From contig NC_088295.1 in the NCBI RefSeq assembly GCF_032854445.1, forward strand, positions 65,019,249 to 65,083,248: a stretch of DNA of 64,000 nt. Reading direction: 5' to 3'. Numbering within the stretch: position 1 is the first letter of the stretch; each line of letters starts with the position of its first letter. Below the pieces are notes generated by a model. That model searched no databases, was not told where the DNA came from, and saw only the letters and a list, made by a program, of their open reading frames with translations. This stretch comes from Liolophura sinensis (Eukaryota; Mollusca; Polyplacophora; Chitonida; Chitonidae). The position numbers were made by a program, and so were the translations under genes. Shown piece after piece: positions 49,901 through 61,900 of this stretch.

Positions 49901-52211
49901 TTTATGTGGGTATGACAAAAACCTACACTGTCACCACTGTGCTGGCTCTGTATGTCAATGTACACAACACAATACTGATTCAGCTCCCAGGTGGTGAGCG
50001 CCCTGTCATGAAAATTTAACAATCCACCTGAGAGATTTCATTACACTAAACTACTCAAGATACTGCTTACCCTTGATGGTTGGCCTCACCCTAGAGTCAA
50101 TATAGTACAATTGGGGTCTTTTAGGAGGTGACAAAAGCCAGTGCCATACCTTAGGTGTACATATTTCAATATAGCTAGCCACTGGTGTCACTTCTCCCAC
50201 AGCTCTGCCTTACACACATACTTCTACCACTGACATACTCTGTTATCAGGTTGCCATGGAGACATGGAAACATGGTTGGATGTGAGATTGTTGTAATCTG
50301 CTAACCCCCATGCCATCCCCCTTTCTACATAAGGTTTTCCAGGTTGGTTGGAGAGACTGGTGTGACAAGAGGGAATCCTCTGACAAATTACGCACTAATC
50401 AATTGTGCCACGAAGATTCCTTTGAAAATTAATTAACTCGTTCCTTCTCAAATGTCTCAACAAATAACAGTATAAAAGGAAGAATTGATTGCAACAGTTA
50501 CCATGTACAGCCAAGGTTTCTTACTTTACCTGTCTACTGAATATCCAGGTAGTTAAGCTTACTGCAATCTCATACTGTACATTCTGACTAGAATTGAGCA
50601 GTTAGATCTTCAAACATAATGGAGAGTGTTCAATCAAGCTACAAAGGTTTTAAAACATTCATAATGTTGAGAGTAGAATTACAGCACTGTATTACATGAA
50701 GCTAGCCTTGTAGGACAGATCAAGTTATTTTTAAACACGATGGTGCTAAAATTCTTGTATTTACAAAGAACACCACTGTTTGATGCCTATCTCTTGAGTC
50801 ATGAGTCCTCAAAAACCAAACCTTTGTTTTTGTTTCCAAACAATTTGCCTGGTATGATTTGAAAAAATTCCTTTTAGTTGATACATATATGTGAGGCTGA
50901 ATTTTTAAAAATACAGCATCATTTCTGGCTATTCATCTTGTATGCATAAGTTAAAATGTTTAATACTTTGTTCTTTAGAGTAAGGACATTTGTGAAAACT
51001 GTGGTCAACCAACATGATTAAAATGTGTGAATACCATTAATGTCACTGTACAATAACATACTTGCCAAAAATACTACAACCGGCCATGAATTTGTCAAAA
51101 CATGAATATTTCCATGATATAAAGTCATCTTTATGTGATGACCTGGGTTGAATTTTGGGGTCATCATTTTCATTTTGAGCTCTAATAAACGAGTGAATGT
51201 CAAAACAATTTGACGTCTCTGTATGTCAGTGACACGACGCCTTTCCTTCTTGCATGACATACCACCAGTCAACAGTGAAAGCAACAGTAATTTATGTCTT
51301 CAGCAATGTCTAACAAAACTTCATGGTTTTTAATTAATAATCAGTTTTTGCCATTTGTAATATGAATTGATGGAATCTCAATTCTCTTGGCAACCATGTA
51401 TAAACCGCACAGGCTTTCTCAGCGAGTGTGTACACTGACTCCCAGGATTCCATCCATCTGTATGTATGTGTATGCTTGGGGTTAACATCGTACTCAACTA
51501 TTTTTAAGTCACATGACGACGACCAATCCTTAGGTGTCTGTACATATACATTTACTGTGTCTTCATTTGTCAGGGAGAGTCCATGCATGCTGCCAAAGTG
51601 CTGCCGCCACTGAAATATCATGCCGAAGACACCAGGCATGACACCCCACCCAGTCACTTTATACTGACATCCTGCTTCCTTTCTCCAACTTCTCTGCGCG
51701 CAGCACCACGCAAGGCAGCAAAAAGCGCAATTTTTGAAGTCTTTGGTACAGCCCGAACTGGGTTTGACTCCAGATCTCCCGATTTCAAGGCAGCAACTAA
51801 AACTTAGACATATATTGTTCAATTAAGCACCTATTGGTGGTTGGCCGATTGATGGCAGCAGCAGATCAGCAGAGGTGTTGAGGGGAACAGGAAGATTGCA
51901 AACAAGGTCAAACTTTGCAACATGAAAAGCAATAGGACATAGTGCACCACACATGAACTAAAATGATGTGAAATCTTACCATACTTGGGGCCAGTCGCGG
52001 GCTTGTTTCTCCGTGAGGGATATGGATCTTCGTCAGATACGAAGGAGTCTGAATAATCTGTATAGTCGTCACTGTAATCATCACTGTAGCTCCTGTCACG
52101 TGAACGTCGTCCATAATGCCGAGAGGCCTTGGGGGTAAGTGACCTTCGTCCATGTTGTCGAGGCCCTCGAGGAGAGCGAGAATTTGATCGTCGAAATGCA
52201 GGTTCTGCCAT
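43934..52211 (-). CDS. LCA5: Lebercilin (LCA5), ciliary coiled-coil protein
   Basis: Exons 51980-52211, 46866-47377, 46287-46424, 45656-45850 and 43934-45115 join in frame to 752 aa (human lebercilin 697). Lebercilin is a microtubule/IFT-associated protein at ciliary bases; human loss causes Leber congenital amaurosis 5. An Arg/Ser-rich basic N-terminus (residues 1-70) precedes the conserved coiled coil with LKRLQRRQEKALEKFEHEES, QRHNNELRSLKDQLRKAREK and AEERGLPQRDEMHRRLLAAE, then ELDIKNIYANRL, a lebercilin hallmark. A long charged Glu/Arg helix follows (last exon), then conserved islands ARKNNLMNELFG and the terminal DDDIEEVIL. The exon 3/4 intron appears to use a GC donor. The join between exons 1 and 2 across a 4.6-kb intron is by phase and splice sites only; a small missed exon is possible. 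It is head-to-head with ZMPSTE24, though its 5' UTR exon is not placed. Confidence 0.92.
48605..48770 (+). mobile_element. Possible tRNA-like dispersed repeat C, copy 2
   Basis: 'aggtcgtgagttcaaataca' then 'aatcaggaggtttgccaggt'; compare 34025-34150. Located in LCA5 intron 1. Confidence 0.45.
49450..49490. repeat. (AT)n microsatellite
   Basis: A run of about 20 TA dinucleotides in LCA5 intron 1. Confidence 0.95.
51470..51800 (-). mobile_element. SINE family B (tRNA-derived), minus copy
   Basis: On the minus strand: 'cgggagatctggagtcaaac' (B-box region), then 'gtgactgggtggggtgtcat' and 'cagcactttggcagcatgca'. It lies in LCA5 intron 1, about 180 bp downstream of exon 1, and makes an unrelated 162-codon open frame. 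Confidence 0.7.
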
Positions 52212-53496
52212 GGTGTCAAGAAGAGCTAGGACATCTGGAATATGAGCAACAGAGGTTAAATATAATTACATGTAACCATTACAATATGGCAGGGCTGGTT
52301 CATTGCCTGGTGAATAGTCAGATCTGCTAGCAGATAAAACAACACTGTCATGCAAGCAATTAATTAAACTAGATCGGTATTCACTCCATTTGTGAATGTT
52401 ACTGATGTATCTGCAATGCCAATAACCTGATTAATCCCTGTGATCAACACAACACTAGGAGATGGCATGCTGTAATCACCTAAATCGCGTTCACTTCAGT
52501 GCATGCATGACCATGGCCTTACATATAAAAAATGACAAATTCTAGAGCACATTGTCAATCAGATAAACCATATGTACTGAAATCCAAATGACACAGCACT
52601 AGTTTCATAAAAACACATCTCTGTATGCGCAGACCTGAAGTCGGAACTGGGAGACATGTATCAGGTACTGAGATTGACAGGTCTAGCCACCTATGAAAGC
52701 CATACTCAAACAATTCATTGTTGGGGGTATTATCCAACCCTATCAGAAAAAATAGTGTAGGAGAGGAGGGGACTGTTTTTTTTTTTATTCTGGCTACTGA
52801 ACAATGTAGGAATTTCATATACTAAGACAGCAAAAAAAAAATGATATTCCATTGAAAGCCCCAAAAAACTTTAGAATACCTCCCTTTTCTGGAGAGTTGT
52901 TTAGGTCACAATCAAAAAAACATATTTTTGTACCTTAATACTCTAGTACGTACCTTTATGTTAGATACTAGAGTCAGCATAAAAATTTGGATAAGTAAAA
53001 TGTATTGGTCTGCATGTTGTCAGCTTATTTCAACTGCATATTAATTGGCGTCATGTTTGCTGTCTTCTATGTGACAATCTAGTTTGGCACCATTAATGTA
53101 CGTAAATTTGTTATCATTTACACCCATTTTCACTGTAGTATGACCAAAATTAAATTTTAATGTCAAATCATAAAGAAACATCATGGTCATCAAAGCAAAG
53201 TATTAAATAAGCCTGTGCATGCCATCTCTCTCATACAAGCAGATATCACTCGGGGTTCATTTCATCATGTGGGTGACCTATAAATCAGCATGACTGAGAT
53301 AAACAGCAACAGATATCACATAAAACCTGCTGCAAATTGGTTGCTATTGATTTTATTGAAATATGTAAAACAGAAAGCAACAAGACTGAGATAACAATTT
53401 CACAGCTACGAGCTTTTGAACAGAAAGAATGTCATTTCAGGGCAGATTTCATAAGAAACTGAAACCACTATTATCCTAATTCCTTAACCATTTCAC

Positions 53497-53665
53497 CTTT
53501 GAAAGAGCAACTTTCAGTGGAACTGATGCACGTATTTAATTTGATTTTGGAGACAAAACTACATTGGTTGGATAGGCCAATTTCAGTTAAAGAAAAGTAT
53601 GATTTTACAGTCTACACAGAATAATGCCTTCAAAATTTGCTTGAAGAAACACCTTGAAAAATTCC
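53497..53665 (+). repeat. Dispersed repeat D, copy 2
   Basis: 'ttgaaagagcaactttcagt', 'gattttggagacaaaactac', 'cagaataatgccttcaaaat'; same order and orientation as 41503-41680. Confidence 0.75.
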
Positions 53666-55889
53666 AGGAATAATTGAATTCCTGATCATTAATTCAGTGC
53701 ACTACATATGATAAACATTCCGCAAATGCATACTCGTGTACATCTGTACAAGTAAACTTTGTACAAGTTTTAGGGTCAACATACATGTACTGTTTGTCTA
53801 GACCTTCAAACATGTCAAAGCTACAGCTACTCCCTTGGAAATTGGCCAAAATGTATCTGTAGAAAAAATTTATAGCAAGACAAAAGAGGTGACAGTCCCC
53901 AAGTCACCATTCCAAACCATACTGCTGAATTATGTTACCTACACATGACCTTTATATCACTTCTTGCAAAGTCTTCGTGTATAATTTGCATTAACTAATG
54001 CTACATTATGGTTTTATGACTACACTCAGGCAAAAAACATCCTTCCGTGGCTGTTGGGGGCTTACGCTAACCTGCATATGGTGACATAATGCCGACATAA
54101 ACAGGGAACACTTTAATATGCCCATTTTTTTTATCCTTCCCATGTCATCTTTCACCTTGTTGTCTGCTAATAAAAACTGGAGGCAAGCGAAGTGTCTGGG
54201 CATGCACACTTTTAATGGTTTCTAGTTTTGCAGCTATCCTATTTTTACAGTATGTACGCTGATGCACAAAGAGCCACAGAGAAAAAGTTAACAAAATTGT
54301 GTGGATCCAGTCCAGTTCAAAATGAGGCTACGATGGCACTATGGAGGATTTCTTTGTGGAGAAACTGATTATTGCGAGGGATTTCAAGACTAAATATAGT
54401 GAAACTGCACGGAAGTAAAAAACACTCTGACTCAACAAAACAATACAGATTTACTCTACCTGTTGACAGACTGCTCAGGTACCAGAAAGTTGCATGTATA
54501 TGTGTAAGTGATCTGGCTGTTACAGCCACAGGCCAGAATGCAAAACTATTTCTACTGCAGTCACCTAAGAAAGATGATTTTTGCGCAGTTCTTCAAATAA
54601 AATCAACGGCTCCATACACAATCTTCACTGATTGCTGTATACTGTATTAATGCACTTACCATTAAGAGAAATCTCACCAACACGTTCACATTTTTGCAAT
54701 ACGTCTTTTTCATTGTAAAAATTTTCAAGCTCTTTTTTCACTCCAAACTCTTCTAAACAGCTACTGCTAAAGAGTTCATTTTAGGCAAGGTACCTGAAAA
54801 ATTTTACTGTTTCGGGCATAGACAATATCCTATGACACAAGGTGAATTTATTTCATGTCACATGTTAACTCTGGTGGCTGTGCCACTCAAATCAGAGTTA
54901 CATGTTTGCATGTAAGGTGCCTGCAAACCATTATTACTTGTACTGATGTATAAATCTAACAGGTCAGGGTAATACTTAAGATTTTATGATGGCATATAGT
55001 GTGTAATTTCCATTTTATACAGAATCAATCATACCAGGAATGCATGATGCTGACAAATTCACACTGGCAGAACATTAACTGTTAAATCTGGTATCAGTTT
55101 CATTTTGTAGGGTCTCATAAATTTGTTCGACATGTCAGATGAAGTTAAATATGGTTTGAAATGTTCAGGTTTTTAGGCTTACAAGATTAATTTACCTCAA
55201 ACAACATGACATTTACTTGAATACAAGATGACACGGTAAGAAACTACACCTCTCAAATAGCTTGCATCTCAAATTCATTTGTAACAGGTATCAGAAATGT
55301 TGACATCGGCATCTGAGGTATTCTGCTGCAGTTAGGTACATGTAATCTGCCGTGTTTTACTTTGTTAGGACAATGCATGTTTAATGGTCTGAGGGAAATT
55401 TTCAGTCAGTCAGTCAACTGACAGTCACACTGACAAAGATCTCCGCGTTTTCATTCATTAAAACTCCACCTTCTTTTATCTGAATACAATACGCTTGCAG
55501 TTGGATGCCTACATTTTCGTCAAAAGAATTCGTTAAAACAGATCGTCATTTGATGCTGTGTGCCTTCAAACCTCCTTTTGAAAGGTCAATGGATGCTCCG
55601 ATCTTTTATCTAAATATCGCGAAAACCGGCCACTCAACAATCATGACCCATGTGGCGGAAGGCTTATAAACTTTCTGAAATATTTCAGACGTAAATCAAA
55701 AATACAAAACTTACCATGATGCCAGTAAAGTAGAAACGTAAGTGTCTAATTAATAACACCAAAAGCAGAAAGTTGCAACACACAAAAATCCCTTGACTTT
55801 TCCAAACTTTCCTTTTGTTTTTCCTGCCAAGCAACAAGCAGTAATCCGCAAATTTGACTACGACAATGATGTTTGAGCACAAAAATCGA

Positions 55890-55897
55890 TGACGTCA
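55890..55897. promoter_or_regulatory. CRE/ATF palindrome TGACGTCA upstream of ZMPSTE24
   Basis: A perfect 8-bp TGACGTCA lies 51 bp before the ZMPSTE24 ATG, in a locally CG-containing stretch. Position fits a proximal promoter element or 5' UTR; function is inferred from the consensus only. Confidence 0.45.
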
Positions 55898-55947
55898 GAC
55901 CTTCCGCGAAAGTTACAACACGTTGTTCAAATTGCAAAGGGTGAACT

Positions 55948-58900
55948 ATGGAACTGACAGATGTCGATATCTTCAAAGCTGTTCTTATTTTTATGTGGAT
56001 TGTTTATTTGTGGGAAGAATATTTGTCTTTCCGACAGGTAGATTATGCGCTGAAACATTTCTAGTTTGAATATTGTCCTCCATTGAATCAGTAGGTGTTT
56101 GTTATCCATCGCATTATTCATGCCCTGACATTGTGACTCTGACAAAGCTGGTGGGTAGCAGATACCATAGAAACATGTGTGTTGCCACAGAAGTTACAAT
56201 GGCCCAGACATAGGATTTTTGTTGTTGTTTTTTTGTGTATGTGTGTGGAAACGGGGTACGAGGTCTGCACAAACGCAGGCCTCAGAGAGTGACTCAGTGA
56301 CTAACACAAACAAACATTAGACTGTACATGCAAGCATGTGGCTGTTCATTGTGTCTGGGAAGAACATTCTCCTCCCAGGTTGTGTAGAAGCATAATAAGC
56401 AATACCCTAAAGAATTAGACATTGTATGCTAATGATACAATGTATCATTAGTATATAGCATCTAGTTCATGAGACTAGATAGGCAACATGTAGACTAGCA
56501 CACAAAGTACAAACATCCAGATGGTCTCAAATGGAAAGTGCAAACTTAGACCTCAGATAGAAACATAAAGCTCATAATGTAGGAGCACAAATCTCACAGT
56601 CAGTGTTAAACATTGTTCATGGTCGTCCAGACTTTGATTTCGGATCACCTGGGCTGAGAAGCATACAGTAGCAGGATCGAACGTTCATGTAGTATGAAAA
56701 ACACCAAGGGTGGATACTGGATACTAGAGTTTTGAGAGCTACTAAAACTAGAATGTTTTAAGACGTACAGCTTAAGACGTAAAGCTGAGAGTTAAATGTT
56801 TGAATTGAACGAAGCAAAAATGAATTTTATAACCATTTTAAAGTATGGACACAGCGCCTTCCATGCCTGAATGGGAACCTGTCAAATGCCGGGCAGCATG
56901 ACCTTCACACATGTTATTGACATCAAATGTTCCTTTCCAAGGTCATCATGATATCACATTAAAGACAGTATGACATTACAAAACTCATACATTGTAATGG
57001 TGTGAATTTTACACCCAGACGCCATGACGTGGAAAAAAGAAACATTTGTTTCATGACCTTACAATCTGAGCTTAGCAGCATGATGTCATAATACATTGGT
57101 ATTATTGTCTGACACAGGAAACTTTTGCATTTCTACGTCACACAAAATGAGACAGTGAAATACATATGCAGCTGTGAAGTGTCTAGGTCGATTGCAATGG
57201 CCTAAACTTGCTGTTGATTGGTCTAAAATGCATGATCTTTGCAGAAGGAGTGAAAGAGAATGGCAGCAAAAGGCTTCATGAAGCATGTCATATTTACTTC
57301 ATTTCTTCATTTTTTTAGAAGAATAGACTTTAGCATCTTAATCATGGTGTTTGTTGTGTAATCTGATACAGCTGAACCTTGTTTCGTACCTTGTCAAATC
57401 CCTTGAATGTGCACGGTCGGTGTTAAACCCTTAGACCCCTTGGCCTACCAATTGTAGACTGAAATATTGAGCAATCTGATGTTTGTATACTACTACAGAT
57501 GTCAGCATAACATAATATAACACAAATGCAGACATGTCAGATTAAGCTGACCAGGGTTAATTTCAAGCCCTGTTACTGAGCTTGGAAATTCCAGCAGTCT
57601 GCAAGGTCATGGAATAATACATGTAGTTACATGTATGTATTCTTTCTCCTCTGCAGAGAAAGCTGTACAAGTCAGTGACCAAAGTACCATCCGTTCTAAC
57701 AGACGTGTTGGATCAAGACACCTTTGACAAGGCTAGACTGTACAACCTGGACAAAAACCAGTTCAAATGTTGGTCAGATTTGTATTCCCAGGTGGAAACT
57801 ACGGTGAGTGAATCCTTGGTGCTAGAAGCTAAAAAGCTGTTGTGTTTCAACCTCTGAGCGAAACTTAGCTATGGTGTTTCAGAAACTTCTGATCTGACCT
57901 GGTATTAAATATTTGATAAGCATTACATGTAAATGTTTCAAACACAAACTGTAAACATGATGATAAAGGAACGTCCTTGTTTAGGCTATCACGATAGGAC
58001 CAAAATGATGTTGGTTGCCTGCCAATTATAAACATGATGATACAGGGACTTACCTGTATACGCTATCACGACATGAACAGAATGATGTTGGTTGCCTCCC
58101 AACTATTAACATGATGATGTAGGAACTTCCCTGTTTATGCTATCATGATACGAACAGAATGATGTTGGTCGCCTCTCAACTATAAACATGATGATATAGG
58201 AACTTCCCTGTTTACGCTATCATGATACGAACAGAATGATGTTGGTTGCCTCCCAACTATAAACATGATGATGTAGGAACTTCCCTGTTTACGCTATCAC
58301 AATACGAACAGAATGATGTTGGTTGCCTCCCAACTATAAACATGATGATATAGGAACTTCCCTGTTTACGCTATCACAATACGAACAGAATGATGTTGGT
58401 TGCCTCCCAACTATAAACATGATGATATAGGAACTTCCCTGTTTACGCTATCACAATACGAACAGAATGATGTTGGTTGCCTGCCAACTATAAACATGAT
58501 GATGTAGGAACTTCCCTGTTGGTTGCCTCCCAACTATAAACATAATGATGTAGGAACTTCCCTGTTTACGCTATCACGATAGGACCAGGATGATGTTGGT
58601 TGCCTCCCAACTATAAACATGATGATATAGGAACTTCCCTGTTTACGCTATCACAATACGAACAGAATGATGTTGGTTGCCTGCCAACTATAAACATGAT
58701 GATGTAGGAACTTCCCTGTTGGTTGCCTCCCAACTATAAACATAATGATGTAGGAACTTCCCTGTTTACGCTATCACGATAGGACCAGGATGATGTTGGT
58801 TGCCTACCAACTATAAACATGATGATGTAGGAACTTCCCTGTTTACGCTATCACGATACGAACAGAATGATGTTGGTTGCCTGCCAACTATAAACATGAT

Positions 58901-61900
58901 GATGTAGGAACTTCCCTGTTTACGCTATCACAATACGAACAGAATGATGTTGGTTGCCTCCCAACTATAAACATGATGATGTAGGAACTTCCCTGTCTAC
59001 GCTATCACGATACGAATAGAATGATGTTGGTTGCCTCCCATCTATAAACATGATGATATAGGAACTTCCCTGTTTACGCTATCACAATACGAACAGAATG
59101 ATGTTGGTTGCCTGCCAACTATAAACATGATGATGTAGGAACTTCCCTGTCTACGCTATCACGATATGAACAGAATGATGTTGGTTGCCTCCCAACTATA
59201 AACATGATGATGTAGGAACTTCCCTGTTTACGCTATCATGATACGAACAGAATGATGTTGGTTGCCTCCCAACTATAAACATGATGATATAGGAACTTCC
59301 CTGTTTACGCTATCACGATATGAACAGAATGATGTTGGTTGCCTCCCAACTATAAACATGATGATGTAGGAACTTCCCTGTTTACGCTATCACGATATGA
59401 ACAGAATGATGTTGGTTGCCTCCCAACTATTAACAGGATGATGTAGGAACTTCCCTGTTTACGCTATCACGATATGAACAGAATGATGTTGGTTGCCTCC
59501 CAACTATAAACATGATGATATAGGAACTTCCCTGTTTACGCTATCACGATAGGACCAAGATGATGTTGGTTGCCTCCCAACTATAAACATGATGATGTAG
59601 GAACTTCCCTGTCTACGCTATCACGATATGAACAGAATGATGTTGGTTGCCTCCCAACTATAAACACGATGATGTATGAACTTCCCTGTTTACGCTATCA
59701 CGATATGAACAGAATGATGGTGGTCGCCTCCAACTTTAAAACTGAAATGTAAACACTTTTAATGTTGAGTATGGGTTTCGTGTTAACTATCCCGCATGAC
59801 ACCGTTTGTATTTTGATTGATTATGCAGTATATTCCAAGAGCCTTGTCATATAGGATCTAGTATTATTTGTTGCTTTATGATTATTGTCTTCATTGTTTT
59901 CTACATTTATATCAGGCTATCCTGTTACTTGGTGGATTACCATATCTTTGGAACTTGGCCGGGAAACTCACTGGGTATTTTAAATATGGACCAGAATATG
60001 AGGTAAATGTTTTAAATATTAATTCAGAAGTCTAGAGTTTCAACATCTGTAAGTAAGATGTTCAGCTGTATCTTACCATGGGAATGTCATAATTTTCTCC
60101 CTTGTTTCAGTTCATTGTCCAGTCAATTTGATTCTCAACGAGGTGTAACTTGTGGATGGTTGTAGGTTTCCCCTACCCTGGTTTCCTCCCGCCATGATGC
60201 AGGATAGGGTCATATGCATGAAATGTTTTGGAGTATTGTGTAGAACACCAATCAAATAAATGAATAAATCAACTAGGTGCAGCGTACCCAAATACCTTCA
60301 ATGTATATTCTCTGGTATTGGACAATTTTCACTAGTCGTTAAACCACAATTAAATATACGAACGTACCGTAAATGACCTAAGAATTTGAACAAGATAAAG
60401 CATTTTTGGAGGCAAATAAATGTCATGAAATATTACCTCTGGTGCTAAAATTTACATTTTCCCAGTAGTATATCCTGATATCTTCCAAACACCTCTCAAA
60501 GCACTTTTGTAAAATCAACAGAACACCAAGAAAAATGAACAACTTAGTCACGGGTGAAATTTTAGGTTTCAGTAGCCGGATTAGATGTGCATATATCTGC
60601 TGTTAGACCTAAGTTCTACATTTACTGAAAATTGGCAAAAATAATACAAGATGGATAATGTGTGTGCAAATCATTCTGTTGGCTTTAAGTTATCATCTGT
60701 CAAAGCCTGTCTTCCATCAGCTTGAGTTAGTGACTTGTAGTAAAAAAATCATTCAACATTTACTGAAAATTACATGTATAATGATACAGGATGAAAATTA
60801 TTCAAGGTCTCACATCCTGTACTGTAGTTTGTCATGTGTAACAACCTGTTAAGAGTTATAACCAGCTGTACTGTTGAGTATTTTTTGTCTTCACAGTACT
60901 GAGTTTTTCTCTACCATTTGACTGTTTAACTTACTTCCTATAAATGCAGTGCACTAAGCTGGGGAGTAAGCATATATGCAAATATCAACTGCAATAAGCT
61001 TCATGTAAAATGGTCAGGTGGTGTTATTTGGTAATGTGGTGTCTTTTTTTTCCATGTTTATTTTTTAGATTTTGCAGTCTGTGTCCTTCCTATTCCTGGC
61101 TTCTATCTACACCACCATCAGCAGTCTCCCGTGGAGCCTCTATAGCACGTTTGTTGTTGAGGAGAAGCATGGATTCAACAAGCAGGTAAAGACAGTGAAT
61201 CTGATCATCTCATGTTTACTTACATACAAAATGATTTTTTGGAAACCGAAAATAACCTGGAGAGCATGGTAAAGTCTTTCAAAACCTTAATGACGATAAG
61301 CCTCCGGAGCATAAAAAATACAAATGTCCGATCCTAATGGCAAGTTCTTCCATTGACTACATGTATCTTGCCAAGTAGTCAGCCATCTATAAATGCCAAT
61401 CTTCAGTGTCATGTTTGTTGGTTAACTCTGTTAGAATAAACAAACCTGAGGTTCAGTATCCTTGCCTCATCTAAATTAATGTTAACCATGTGTGGGACTA
61501 TCAGGACTTAGCCAGCGACCCCTCCACCCATTTTTTGGACGGGAAGTCCCCAGCAGCAGACAAGAAAATTATGAAAATGAGTTAAAGACGGGTAGCTAGA
61601 AACTCTCAGACTGAACCCACAGGGATGTGTACTGTAGTGTCGTTTTCATTTTTTCAGACTCTTCCATTCTTCTTCAAAGATCTGGTTAAGAAATATTTTG
61701 TGATGCAAGCCTTTGCCCTGCCCCTGACCGCGGGACTGATCTACATCATCAAAATTGGGGGTGATTACTTCTTCATATACACCTGGGTGTTCACTTTTGT
61801 TGTGTCTTTGGTAAGTTTTCTTGTCAAAACAGGAAGTGCAAAAAGTTTGCAGGAAACCATTTACCTTTTACCAGCATACATGCAGCCCTCTTTAGCTATG

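Larger units (their letters stand above)
52212..55947. other. Region between LCA5 and ZMPSTE24 start codons
   Basis: Divergent spacer of 3.7 kb. LCA5 5' UTR exon(s) are expected in it but not identifiable. Repeat D copy 2 lies at 53497-53665. A CRE-type site lies at 55890-55897. No coding exon supported. Confidence 0.55.

Noticed and set aside
51334-51822. 162-codon minus-strand frame
   Set aside because: Lies in SINE family B sequence in LCA5 intron 1; no protein similarity recognised.
57960-59735. CRISPR-like regular direct repeats
   Set aside because: Units are contiguous with no unique spacers, and the locus is an intron of an animal gene.
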